A stretch of DNA of 64,000 bases. Origin: Lachnospiraceae bacterium. Its GTDB lineage: Bacteria; Bacillota; Clostridia; Lachnospirales; Lachnospiraceae. Shown in pieces: positions 1 through 7,930 of the stretch. Every line of letters starts with the position of its first letter. The stretch's first letter is position 1. Made by a program: the position numbers and the translations under genes. The DNA lies in assembly GCA_021201665.1 (NCBI GenBank), contig JAJQEO010000033.1, positions 1-64,000 on the forward strand, written 5' to 3'. A model generated the notes under the pieces. The model was not told the DNA's origin and did no database searches. It saw nothing but the letters and a program-made list of their open reading frames with translations.

Positions 1-19
1 ACTTTCTTAGAATCTTTTC

Positions 20-56
20 AAGGTTGTCTCACTGTTCAGTTATCAAGGTTCTGTCG
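20..56 (-). other. boxA-like rRNA leader segment
   Basis: Read on the minus strand this stretch contains GAACCTTGATAACTGAACA, which resembles the boxA-like GTTCTTTGAAAACTGAACA motif found in rRNA leaders and spacers of Firmicutes. It lies just downstream of a strong promoter (92..120) and points out of the left edge. Inference: an rRNA operon begins immediately left of the window. No rRNA sequence itself is visible. Confidence 0.4.
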
Positions 57-91
57 CTCTTTCGCCTGTTCTTTAGCGGAGCAACTCTGAA

Positions 92-120
92 ACTATATCA
101 CAGTTTCATGTCTTTGTCAA
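92..120 (-). promoter_or_regulatory. Strong sigma-A type promoter, probably for an rRNA operon
   Basis: On the minus strand there is a perfect -35 TTGACA (120-115), a 17-base spacer and a -10 TATAGT (97-92). The start would be near 85, and the transcript would run through the boxA-like leader and off the left edge. It lies downstream of tRNA-Ser, so it could also re-initiate a tRNA-rRNA transcript. Confidence 0.6.
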
Positions 121-199
121 CAACTTTTTTAACTTTTTTTCATGTCCTGACTGTGAGCCATTATTGATTCATCAGCCATCCATCAGCCAGACCATGTCA

Positions 200-287
200 C
201 GGAGAAGGAGGGATTTGAACCCTCGCGCCGCGTGAACGACCTACACCCTTAGCAGGGGCGCCTCTTCAGCCTCTTGAGTACTTCTCC
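200..287 (-). tRNA. tRNA-Ser (anticodon GCT)
   Basis: The minus strand folds as a class II tRNA: acceptor stem GGAGAAG (287-281) pairs with CTTCTCC, the discriminator base is G at 200, the anticodon loop CTGCTAA gives anticodon GCT (serine, AGC/AGU codons), a long variable arm follows, and the T-loop is GGTTCAAATCC. CCA is not encoded. It has its own consensus promoter 55 bases upstream. Confidence 0.95.
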
Positions 288-348
288 AGAATCTGAATAT
301 CTCTAATTTTAACCCTAAAATTGTCCGCCGCCTCAACAGCGCTTAATC

Positions 349-377
349 ATTATACTCATGTGATTCCTATTTGTCAA
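349..377 (-). promoter_or_regulatory. Consensus promoter of tRNA-Ser
   Basis: Minus strand: perfect TTGACA (377-372), 17-base spacer, perfect TATAAT (354-349). Predicted start is near 342, leaving a leader of about 55 bases before the mature tRNA. Confidence 0.75.
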
Positions 378-408
378 CAATTATTTTTTGAATTATTTTT
401 CGAAAAAT

Positions 409-440
409 AAGGAAAAAAGGGAATCGCAAAAGCGATTCCC
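409..440 (-). terminator. Intrinsic terminator of the msmX-type gene
   Basis: The arms GGGAATCGC and GCGATTCCC form a perfect 9-bp stem with a 4-base loop (419-440), followed on the minus strand by a T-rich run. It lies about 30 bases past the stop codon of the ATPase gene. Confidence 0.85.
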
Positions 441-468
441 CCACTGATATACAACATTTCCTTCCGGA

Positions 469-1575
469 TTAGTTTGTGATTGTAAGCTCCGTATCCTTAT
501 CAAATACATGAATCTTGGATACATCGAGAGCGAACTTCGCAACATCGCCGGTCCTTACCTGTGTACGCGGGTTTACTCTTGCGGTGAAGTTAGCACCTTC
601 TACTGTGAAGTACAGATATACTTCTGCACCGAGAAGCTCATAAACCTCAATCTTTGCTTCGAGTACGGCACCGTCTGCCTTCGCGATCGCGTCTTCCTCA
701 TCAGAGAGATGCTCCGGACGGATACCCATAACAACAGTCTTGCCATTGTAAGCTTTTACCTTCTCAGCCTTCTCAGCCGGAAGCTTGATACTGGTTGAGC
801 CAACCTTCAGGCATACATCGTTGCCCTTTACTTCTACGGTAGCGTCTACCATATTCATCTGCGGAGATCCGATGAATCCTGCCACGAACAGATTGCCCGG
901 CTTATTATAAAGGTTCTGCGGGCTGTCTACCTGCTGCATAACGCCGTCCTTCATAACAACGATTCTGGTACCAAGCGTCATAGCCTCAGTCTGGTCATGT
1001 GTTACATAGATGATCGTAGCACCCAGTCTCTGATGCAGTTTAGAGATCTCAGTTCTCATCTGTACACGAAGCTTTGCATCCAGGTTGGACAGCGGCTCGT
1101 CCATCAGGAACACCTTCGGCTCACGAACGATTGCACGACCCATGGCAACACGCTGTCTCTGACCACCGGAAAGAGCCTTCGGCTTACGGTCAAGGAGCTT
1201 CTCAAGGTCAAGGATCTTTGCAGCTTCCGTTACCTGCTTTTTGATCTGATCCTTCGGAACTTTTCTCAGCTTAAGGCTGAATGCCATGTTATCATATACG
1301 GTCATATGCGGATACAGAGCGTAACTCTGGAATACCATTGCGATATCTCTGTCCTTCGGCTCTACATCATTTACAACTCTGTCGCCGATCTTCAGCTCAC
1401 CAGCCGTGATCTCTTCCAGACCAGCGATCATACGGAGCGTGGTGGATTTTCCGCATCCGGACGGTCCTACGAAGATGATAAACTCTTTATCCGCTACTTC
1501 GAGGTTGAAGTCTTTTACTGCTTCAAACCCGTTCGGATAAGTCTTGTTGATATGGGATAAGCTTAAACTTGCCAT
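469..1575 (-). CDS. msmX: ABC sugar-importer ATPase (MsmX/UgpC type)
   Basis: Cytoplasmic ATP-hydrolysing subunit of CUT1-type carbohydrate importers. The 368 residues show the full nucleotide-binding domain: Walker A GPSGCGKS (near 38-45), signature LSGGQRQRVAMGRAI (near 135), Walker B FLMDEPLSNLDAK with D-loop, and switch His in VTHDQTEAM. The C-terminal third is the TOBE/regulatory domain typical of MalK/MsmX. The length is normal for the family. The ATG start is preceded by AGGGAGG. It stands alone with its own terminator and no permeases beside it. In Firmicutes one such ATPase commonly energises several sugar permease pairs, so the ATPase-less maltodextrin transporter at 12.4-16.1 kb is a likely client (inference). 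msmX, msmK and ugpC are names used for the same family. Confidence 0.92.
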   Translation of the reverse strand: MASLSLSHINKTYPNGFEAVKDFNLEVADKEFIIFVGPSGCGKSTTLRMIAGLEEITAGELKIGDRVVNDVEPKDRDIAMVFQSYALYPHMTVYDNMAFSLKLRKVPKDQIKKQVTEAAKILDLEKLLDRKPKALSGGQRQRVAMGRAIVREPKVFLMDEPLSNLDAKLRVQMRTEISKLHQRLGATIIYVTHDQTEAMTLGTRIVVMKDGVMQQVDSPQNLYNKPGNLFVAGFIGSPQMNMVDATVEVKGNDVCLKVGSTSIKLPAEKAEKVKAYNGKTVVMGIRPEHLSDEEDAIAKADGAVLEAKIEVYELLGAEVYLYFTVEGANFTARVNPRTQVRTGDVAKFALDVSKIHVFDKDTELTITN

Positions 1576-1973
1576 GTCTGAATCCTCCCTGATTCGTTAT
1601 GTTTTGCTGAATGATCAGCGCCTCTGTAATGGGTACAGTATACTAAATTCCATTTTTTTTTGCCATACCATAACTATACAAACATTTTTCTATCTTGTTG
1701 TGAATTCTGCTTATCAAATTTTGTTATTTTGAGGGAACATGGCATTTTGACGAATTTTCGCGATTTTTATATACAGATTGACGAACCCTTGAAATGTGCC
1801 TCTGTTTTGTGTATACTTGTAGCTGCAGATATGCAGTTAATTACCATGATAAAAGCATACAAGGCATCGAGCTTGTTGCAACCAGTATCGGAGGGGTACT
1901 GACCTTCACGGTTATCCCCTGCATATATGGCAGAAAAATTAATCATTATAAAATGCTTCTTGAGGTAACAGCC

Positions 1974-2942
1974 ATGAATTACATCGTACTTGATCTGGAA
2001 TGGAATCAATGTCCATATGGAAAAGCGCGGGAAGTCGCCGCGCTTCCATTTGAAATTATAGAAATCGGAGCCGTACGGCTGAACGAATCGCGCGAGGTCA
2101 CAGGGCGGTTCCGCGAAGTCGTCCGGCCTCAGGTCTACACCTCCCTGCACTTTCGAACGAAGGAGGTCATATCACTGCGGGCAATGGATTTCGAAGGAGC
2201 AAGAAGTTTTCCAGAGGTTGCGGCTGATTTTTTTGCGTGGTGCCGCGAAACCAGTGCGGTTGATACCGCCTTTTGCACCTGGGGGCCGGCCGACCTGACC
2301 GAGCTGCAGCGAAATCTTTCCTATTATAGTATGGAAAGTCCGTTCCCGTTTCCGCTGTTGTATTTTGATATTCAGAAAATTTTCAGCATTGCCTACGAAG
2401 ACCGCAAATCACGGAAATCCCTGGAGTATGCTGTCGATTTTCTGCAGCTCCCGAAGGATGTTTCCTTCCACAGCGCGCTGAGCGACGCGATCTATACGTC
2501 CCTGGTCATGCAAAAGCTTACCAATTCCCAAATCCTCGAAAATTCATCTGTGGACTATTTCCGCACACCTCGTACGAGAAGCCAGGAAATCTATCTGCAT
2601 TACAGCACCTATGATAAGTTTGTCTCGCGGCTTTTTCCTTCAAGAAACCAGGCTATGAAGGACCGCATTGTCACATCCATGAAATGCCCTGTTTGCGGAC
2701 GGGCGGCCTCCAGGAAAATCCGCTGGTTTTCTGCCGGCGGACACAACCATTTTTGCCTCGCGTGGTGTCCTGAGCATGGTTATCTGAAGGGAAAAATCCG
2801 TCTGCGGCAGAATGCGGACCAGCAGACCTACGCAGTCAAAACAATAAAACCAGTTTCCGAGGAGGACGCCGGACTGATTTACGAAAAAAAAGAGGCGGTA
2901 CAGGCAAGACGCCGCGAACACCGCCATTCCCAGGAAGCATAA
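1974..2942 (+). CDS. DEDDh-family 3'-5' exonuclease
   Basis: 322-residue cytoplasmic protein with an N-terminal DnaQ-like exonuclease fold: LDLEWN (Asp/Glu metal ligands near residues 6-8), a second Asp in FDIQKIF, and the final HSALSDAIYT giving the His and Asp of the DEDDh set. The C-terminal part has CPVCGRAASRK and a later cysteine pair suggesting a small zinc-binding module. The start was set at 1974 because GAGG lies 9 bases upstream and the conserved fold begins there. An upstream in-frame stretch to 1794 lacks a ribosome site. It is convergent with luxS, 25 bases apart. Homologues include KapD-like and RNase-T-like exonucleases. The substrate is not known. Confidence 0.8.
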   Translation: MNYIVLDLEWNQCPYGKAREVAALPFEIIEIGAVRLNESREVTGRFREVVRPQVYTSLHFRTKEVISLRAMDFEGARSFPEVAADFFAWCRETSAVDTAFCTWGPADLTELQRNLSYYSMESPFPFPLLYFDIQKIFSIAYEDRKSRKSLEYAVDFLQLPKDVSFHSALSDAIYTSLVMQKLTNSQILENSSVDYFRTPRTRSQEIYLHYSTYDKFVSRLFPSRNQAMKDRIVTSMKCPVCGRAASRKIRWFSAGGHNHFCLAWCPEHGYLKGKIRLRQNADQQTYAVKTIKPVSEEDAGLIYEKKEAVQARRREHRHSQEA

Positions 2943-2967
2943 GGAATCACTGTCTTTTTGCTTCCTT

Positions 2968-3435
2968 TCATTTCGGATAGACAAACCGCCTGTTTCCAGT
3001 CAGCTCGTCCCGGTATTTTCGGATATAATATTTTGCCATATTTAAATTCTGCTCCGAGTAATTGCCGCACTGATCCGGCTGTGCCCCGGGGATTTCTCCC
3101 TCATAAGCAATGATAAAATCACACATATCTGTCACCAGATCCAGGATGTCCTCCGGATTGAGGTCACCAAACATCACCAGATAACACCCTGTGCGGCATC
3201 CCATCGGTCCGAAATAAACGATATCATCCTTACATGCGCTGTTTCTGAGCCAGGTGGCAGCCATATGCTCAATCGTATGCAGCGCCGGCATATCCACCAC
3301 CGGCTCTTTGTTCGGCGCCGTGATGCGCATGTCAAATGTCGTGATGACACAATCCCCTTTCCGGTCTCTTCTGGACACATACAATCCAGGGAGCAGCTTC
3401 AGGTGGTTAATTGTAAAGCTCGCGATTCTTTCCAT
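2968..3435 (-). CDS. luxS: S-ribosylhomocysteine lyase LuxS
   Basis: Cleaves S-ribosylhomocysteine to homocysteine and DPD, the precursor of autoinducer AI-2, as part of the activated methyl cycle. The 155-residue protein has all key features: the zinc ligands His53 and His57 (HTIEH) and Cys123 (in QCGNYSE), and catalytic Cys80 in GPMGCRTGCY. The length matches the family. The start was put at the ATG at 3435, preceded by GGAGG at a 10-base spacing. A longer in-frame reading to 3573 has no LuxS similarity. It is alone on its transcript. Three 40-bp tandem repeats lie upstream. The conserved motif usually reads SEHN and here reads SEQN. Confidence 0.96.
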   Translation of the reverse strand: MERIASFTINHLKLLPGLYVSRRDRKGDCVITTFDMRITAPNKEPVVDMPALHTIEHMAATWLRNSACKDDIVYFGPMGCRTGCYLVMFGDLNPEDILDLVTDMCDFIIAYEGEIPGAQPDQCGNYSEQNLNMAKYYIRKYRDELTGNRRFVYPK

Positions 3436-3570
3436 ATTGCAACATTCCTCCATTCCAATTATTACGCTTTGCCAATTCTCTGCAGTGTTATTTGAAAATA
3501 CATAACTGTTCAGGACAGTATCCCGTACCCTGGCATCTTTAACGACCTCATCTGTTCCGAAAGCTCCATA

Positions 3571-3690
3571 CAAAATCCTTCGGTTTCATGGATTCTCGAA
3601 AATGTATCTGCAGAATCCTCAGGCTTCATGGATTCGCAAAAATGTATCTACAAAACCCTCAGACTTCATTTATTCGCAAAAATATATATG
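3571..3690. repeat. Three tandem 40-bp repeats upstream of luxS
   Basis: Units 3571-3610, 3611-3650 and 3651-3690 are exactly 40 bases each and share a core of the form TTCATGGATTCGCAAAAATG. They occupy most of the 3436..3813 gap between luxS and the recombinase gene. No open frame or known motif was found in them. The rest of the gap holds the hairpin at 3696 and one copy of dispersed repeat D. Confidence 0.85.
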
Positions 3691-3695
3691 GAATT

Positions 3696-3723
3696 CCCCG
3701 CCTCTGTTGTCCTGGAGGCGGGG
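3696..3723 (-). terminator. Hairpin downstream of the recombinase gene
   Basis: CCCCGCCTC (3696-3704) and GAGGCGGGG (3715-3723) form a perfect 9-bp stem with a 10-base loop. On the minus strand the T-run follows only after about 10 bases. On the plus strand a T-rich run also follows. It probably ends the recombinase transcript and insulates luxS. Confidence 0.5.
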
Positions 3724-3740
3724 AAATATTCCTTATTTTT

Positions 3741-3769
3741 TAGTAAGCAACGTAAACCGTTTTACTTTG
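3741..3769 (+). repeat. Dispersed repeat family D, copy 1
   Basis: A 29-base segment beginning TAGTAAGCAACGTAAACCG matches 35591..35619 with about five differences. Both copies are intergenic. Confidence 0.55.
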
Positions 3770-3813
3770 AATTAAGCTTTAAAACTTATTTCTAACCTGC
3801 TTTACAGACATTT

Positions 3814-4551
3814 TTATTTCGTCTGTTTAAAATTAGCTACCAGGTCCTCCATCTCCTTGAGGAGACAGTCAACCTTTCCATAGTATGCGTCGTTATTCAG
3901 AGGATTGTCCATTTCTTCACCGATCTCTGAGAGCACCGCCTTTAGAGACTCAATCCGCTTTTTCCCATTGCCATCCTTGTAAAGGATATAACGGCTGCGC
4001 TCATTCTCCTCCGGCGTCATCTTACGCAGATAGACCTCCACATTCGGCTTCTCCCCGATGTAGCGATATGTGATGGATGGTGAGGCATGATTCAGCAGAT
4101 TCTGAAGGTAGTAAATATCTCCTGTGGACTTATAATAGCGCCACGCGAACGTCTTGCGCATTGTCTGAGCCCCGATCGAAGCCAGTCCCATGCTCTTGCC
4201 TGCCGCTTTCAGCGCACGGTAAGCCTGCTCTCTTGACAATGGGCTCGGCGAACTGGCGTGTCCCAGAATCAGATACGCGTCCGGGTCCTTGCCTTCTGTA
4301 TAGTTCATAATTATTTCCTGCAGCTCCTCCGGAATATGGAAGGTCCGCTTAATATTCTTTGTCCCGATGCAGGCTTCAATGCTTTCTTTGCCGCGGATAT
4401 CCTTGTTCTTAAACTTCAGGATCTCCTGCAGCTGAAGCCCGGTACCTACGCCGATCTCAAACATAATATAGTATTTGTCATCCATCTCGCGCAGCTTCGC
4501 TTTAAATTTTTCCAGTGTTTCTTCGTCTTTGATTGGTGCGACCCAGTTCAT
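3814..4551 (-). CDS. Solitary tyrosine recombinase-like protein with altered active site
   Basis: 245-residue protein resembling the catalytic half of phage-integrase-family recombinases. The box I region reads GTGLQLQEI, so the usual first arginine is Gln40. Box II reads QTMRKTF, keeping Arg132 but with Gln129 where His is usual. His155 in LLNHAS and Tyr164 nine residues later fit the last conserved positions. The family normally has a separate N-terminal core-binding domain, which is absent. No att repeats or excisionase gene are visible nearby. It may be a regulator or relic derived from an integrase rather than an active recombinase (inference). A weak AAGGGATGG site precedes the ATG. Confidence 0.7.
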   Translation of the reverse strand: MNWVAPIKDEETLEKFKAKLREMDDKYYIMFEIGVGTGLQLQEILKFKNKDIRGKESIEACIGTKNIKRTFHIPEELQEIIMNYTEGKDPDAYLILGHASSPSPLSREQAYRALKAAGKSMGLASIGAQTMRKTFAWRYYKSTGDIYYLQNLLNHASPSITYRYIGEKPNVEVYLRKMTPEENERSRYILYKDGNGKKRIESLKAVLSEIGEEMDNPLNNDAYYGKVDCLLKEMEDLVANFKQTK

Positions 4552-4685
4552 CTTTTATCCATCCCTTCTTAATTATTTATGGTAAACGGTATCTTATCCG
4601 TTTATTCCCACACAGGCTTCATCTCCATACAGCCCTGCGTCATTTCAGAAATGATCTGCTGTCATTTCTGCTTTCCGTTATTCTG

Positions 4686-6422
4686 TTATTTATTCCCCTG
4701 TTCTTTTTTGGAGGAAATCCGTTCCTGACGCTCCTGCTCTAATTCATCAATCAGGCGTTCCGTCTCGCGGGCTTTCCACTCCATCTCTTCGGCCTCTTTT
4801 GCGACCCTTTGAGCATCCGCAGCCGCCAGCTCCTCCTGCTCTTTGCGGATACGTTCCTGCTCCATCACTGCTCTGAGCTCAGCCTCAATCTCAGCCGCAG
4901 TCATATTTTCTATTTCTTCTTCCCTTTTTCTTCGTTCCTCCTCCTCCAATCTTCTCCGCCGCCGGATCCGTGCGTCTGCTGTAGCCCGGAAAATCAATAC
5001 AACTATTAACACGATCAAAATTATCAGAATCACTGCTCCCACGGCTGCTACAATAATCAGGTGGTCTGCCGCGTAAGCCCTGAAATACTGATAACCTTCA
5101 CCCAAAATAAATTTTGCCTGATCGAGTACGTCATCCAGTCCCTCTATCAGAATATTTTCCTCCGATGAACCAGCTGCGGCAGCGACATTCGTCCCCACGC
5201 TGTACTGTGTCCGGATCGGAACCAATACTGTATTAAATTTACCAGCCGCCGTACCGACCGGCTGTCCATTATACTCATATGAAAAAAATCTTGTGCTGCC
5301 GTATGCCTCCGTAACCGTAACAGTAAGGTCTTCATTTGAAGTGCCATTCGGAAGCGTGATATGCACACTGCAGTTTTCAAAAGGAACCCTCTTCCACACG
5401 GAAGAAACGAATTTTGATGCAGTGCCGACATAGTCAAGACCCATTATATCATAAAAAGTGGATTTTGAACTAATATTCTCATAATTTTTTGTATAAAAAT
5501 TTTCGAAACCATATTCGAGAATTTCTGTGGATTCTGCATAAGCCTTTCCCGATCCGTTGACCCTTAAGATCACGGATACCAGATTCATGCCATCCTTACT
5601 GCCGTAGGTCACCAGCGTATTCAGGCACTGCGAGGTGTATCCCGTCTTTCCGCCGGTACACCACGACTGGTAGTATTCTGAATCCGACTGGAGCATCTTA
5701 TGGTGATTCAAAAATGACCGTTCCTCCCCTGACAGGTTTGTTTCAGGGATGATGTACTCCTTTGTGCCGACAATCTCGCGGAAGGTCTCATTCTGGTAGG
5801 CCGCCTGCGCAATCAGCGCCATGTCGTATGCACAGGTGTAGTGGTCGTCACTGTACAGACCATGAGGATTGGAAAAATGCGTATTTACGCAGCCAAGTTC
5901 CTCGGCTTTCTCGTTCATCATATCGGCAAAGGCGCTGACGCTGCCGGCAATATACTCCGCGACACCATTCGCGATATCATTTGCGGAAGCCAGCATGATC
6001 CCATACGCGCAGTCGCGCAGGGTCATTTCTTCTCCCGGCTGGATCCCCAGGTGCGTGCTCCCCTCCTCGATGTCATAGACAATCTCAGAAAACGTGATCG
6101 TGTCGTCCAGATCGCAGTTTTCTATCAGGAGAAGCGTCGTCATAATCTTTGTAATGCTGGCCGGGTATTGCTTCTCCGTCGCCTGCTTGCTGTAGAGAAT
6201 CGTCCCCGTATCAATGTCCATGACGATGGCAGACGCCGCCTCTATCGCGGGGCCCTCGGGCCATCCCTCGATCTCATTGGACTCAATTGTATAGTACCAG
6301 GACTCCGGGACCTCCGTCTCCGTCTGGGCAGCCTCTTCCTCCGCCAGGATGATCAGAGATGGTGCCAGTAGCAGCAGCCAGAATGCCAGCAGCCCCGCCG
6401 TCGCCGCTTTCCACTTTTTCAT
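4686..6422 (-). CDS. D-alanyl-D-alanine carboxypeptidase with cytoplasmic coiled-coil tail
   Basis: Low-molecular-weight penicillin-binding protein (peptidase S11, DacA/DacF type) that trims the terminal D-Ala of peptidoglycan stem peptides outside the membrane. An N-terminal hydrophobic signal (residues 7-27) is followed by the three catalytic motifs SITK (Ser89-Lys92), SAN (146-148) and KTG (259-261). A C-terminal PBP5-like beta domain follows, then a transmembrane helix at about 453-478. The last 100 residues are highly charged (Arg, Glu, Lys) and predicted to form a coiled coil inside the cell. This tail is not part of the standard family, which usually ends in an amphipathic anchor. The gene is 578 codons against the usual 380-450. 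Monocistronic on the minus strand. Confidence 0.9.
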   Translation of the reverse strand: MKKWKAATAGLLAFWLLLLAPSLIILAEEEAAQTETEVPESWYYTIESNEIEGWPEGPAIEAASAIVMDIDTGTILYSKQATEKQYPASITKIMTTLLLIENCDLDDTITFSEIVYDIEEGSTHLGIQPGEEMTLRDCAYGIMLASANDIANGVAEYIAGSVSAFADMMNEKAEELGCVNTHFSNPHGLYSDDHYTCAYDMALIAQAAYQNETFREIVGTKEYIIPETNLSGEERSFLNHHKMLQSDSEYYQSWCTGGKTGYTSQCLNTLVTYGSKDGMNLVSVILRVNGSGKAYAESTEILEYGFENFYTKNYENISSKSTFYDIMGLDYVGTASKFVSSVWKRVPFENCSVHITLPNGTSNEDLTVTVTEAYGSTRFFSYEYNGQPVGTAAGKFNTVLVPIRTQYSVGTNVAAAAGSSEENILIEGLDDVLDQAKFILGEGYQYFRAYAADHLIIVAAVGAVILIILIVLIVVLIFRATADARIRRRRRLEEEERRKREEEIENMTAAEIEAELRAVMEQERIRKEQEELAAADAQRVAKEAEEMEWKARETERLIDELEQERQERISSKKEQGNK

Positions 6423-6638
6423 TTTTCACCTCATATCAGAATCGATCCGCCTGACGTCCGGCTTCTCGCTGGCAGATTTGTTACAAAAATATCACATGTA
6501 AACCAAAACATCCAGGAGTTTTTTTTAACTCATTCTGTCAAAGAACAATGTTACTCAAAATTTCTAATAATAGTATAGGGGAAACCTTCGAAAATTGCAA
6601 GCCCTTGCGGAAATAAATATCAAGAAATAACAATCTGT

Positions 6639-6884
6639 TTGACAAGGTGGTTGCCAATAACATGGCAATCCGGTGCAAAAGCTTCCTGCGCCGCGAAAAT
6701 CGCCTTTGCCGTGGATGCGGGAATTTTGGGTTTTCTCATGTACCAGCGGGGAGGGGAATTTCTCGACGGAGACGGCATCGTTGTCAAGGGCGTAGAAAAC
6801 ACGATACGCAATGTCGGAAGGCTCGGCCGGGTAGGCATGCGCGGGACAAATGAGGAAATCATCCGCATGATGACAGGCGAATAA
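6639..6884 (+). pseudogene. 3' remnant of a UPF0597 / L-cysteine desulfidase-like gene
   Basis: About 75 in-frame codons read SGAKASCAAKIAFAVDAG, then GDGIVVKGVENTIRN, then GRLGRVGMRGTNEE up to a stop. This matches the conserved C-terminal end of the UPF0597/CdsB (serine dehydratase alpha-like) family, in which a (D)GAKxSCA motif carries a cluster cysteine. The other 350 or so residues of a full protein are missing upstream, and no ribosome site is present, so this is a decayed fragment. The flanks 6423..6638 and 7012..7318 contain no gene that could be supported. An 18-bp tandem repeat follows directly. Confidence 0.6.
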
Positions 6885-6903
6885 CCTGGTGACTGGAAAC
6901 TGC

Positions 6904-7011
6904 ATGTTGGCAGAGATTCGTATGTTGACAGAAATTAGCATGTTGGCAGAGATTCGTATGTTGGCAGGGATTAGTATGTTGGCAGAGATTCGTATGTTGG
7001 CAAAGAATAAC
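6904..7011 (+). repeat. Six tandem 18-bp repeats
   Basis: Six consecutive units of the form ATGTTGGCAGAGATTCGT start at 6904, 6922, 6940, 6958, 6976 and 6994. The first, third and fifth units are identical and the last is degenerate. The unit is a multiple of three, so it can be read as six-residue peptide repeats, but no ribosome site supports translation. It lies 20 bases after the UPF0597 remnant. Confidence 0.9.
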
Positions 7012-7318
7012 AGTTGGAAGATAATTAATAATTTGGACACATTTTGGCCATATTTCCATGTTAAAAAATAGTTTGATGTTGGATGATTATTCCAACGTCA
7101 TTTCATAACTCACGCCTGGCGACCCCCACACGTCGCCAGGCACTCCCTCATAACTTTTTTCGTTATTTTGGATTTATCTTTTGGCTTTCTTTACCTTTCC
7201 TTTTAATTTTGTTTTTGCCTTTATTTTTTTGCATTATTTTGCTGTTTTATTTCCTTTATCTTCTATTATCATTCTTTGTTTGTACATCCACCTTTATTTA
7301 GCTCCTGTATTCTACATT

Positions 7319-7744
7319 TTATCTGGCGTTAATTCCGCTGATAAAGGCAAGATAGCATGCAAAATCTCCCAGTGCTTTTCGTTCATATCCTTCCGGTTTT
7401 CGCCCTGTGCCATCCGTATCACAGCCAAGCTCATAGCTCCAGGCGGCAGGCTTTCCCTGAGTCTTCAAATGACGTGCCAGCATCGTGAGATTCGTAATAA
7501 ACGAGGTGTGCTGTGAGATCCGGTTTCCATCCTTTTCCATTTTCATCTCGCGGCTCATTGTACTCCAAAGCGCCCTCGTATTAGCATATTTCGCGGCCGC
7601 GACAAGCAGACCATTATAAAATTCAAATGCTTCCTCATCCGCCCCCACTTCACGCACCAGTTCCTGATGAAGCTCAGCCATTTGCTCAAACGTGAGATGC
7701 TTCTGTGTCTCCAGATAATCTTCATAAATATAAGCTTTCGTCAT
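7319..7744 (-). CDS. Protein of unknown function (possibly DUF3232-like)
   Basis: 141-residue soluble protein, start chosen at the ATG preceded by AAAGGAAAAG. It has no signal peptide or membrane segment. The C-terminal third, with TNLTMLARHLKTQGK and RKALGDFACYLAFISGINAR, looks like a conserved helical module that I associate loosely with DUF3232 proteins of clostridia. That link is from memory and weak. It is downstream of, and co-oriented with, another unknown gene (8024..8368). The 279-base gap between them is filled with palindromic repeats. No function is assigned. Confidence 0.6.
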   Translation of the reverse strand: MTKAYIYEDYLETQKHLTFEQMAELHQELVREVGADEEAFEFYNGLLVAAAKYANTRALWSTMSREMKMEKDGNRISQHTSFITNLTMLARHLKTQGKPAAWSYELGCDTDGTGRKPEGYERKALGDFACYLAFISGINAR

Positions 7745-7870
7745 AATCTTTTCCTTTCCGCCGCTTTTGCAGCCTTCATCCATACCTGCGCAATAAATCA
7801 TAACATACAATACTTCTGTTTTCACAGAAAGTCGAAACAATCGGATAAGGGAGTCCTCTCCCTCTATCCG

Positions 7871-7903
7871 GAATTCTCGATTTGCTTCGCAAATCGAAAC
7901 ATA
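7871..7903. repeat. Dispersed repeat family B, copy 1
   Basis: A 33-base segment GAATTCTCGATTTGC...GCAAATCGAAACATA contains a perfect 8-bp stem (CGATTTGC / GCAAATCG, 3-base loop). The same 33 bases occur inverted at 51797..51829 with only loop changes. Confidence 0.75.
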
Positions 7904-7930
7904 CGCCGCATGGTATGCCATAAGGGTGCT

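Noticed and set aside
1794-1973. Sixty extra N-terminal codons for the exonuclease
   Set aside because: The conserved fold and ribosome site both point to the ATG at 1974.
6889-7071. 60-codon frame translating the 18-bp repeats
   Set aside because: GTG start without a ribosome site; composition is only the consequence of the repeat.
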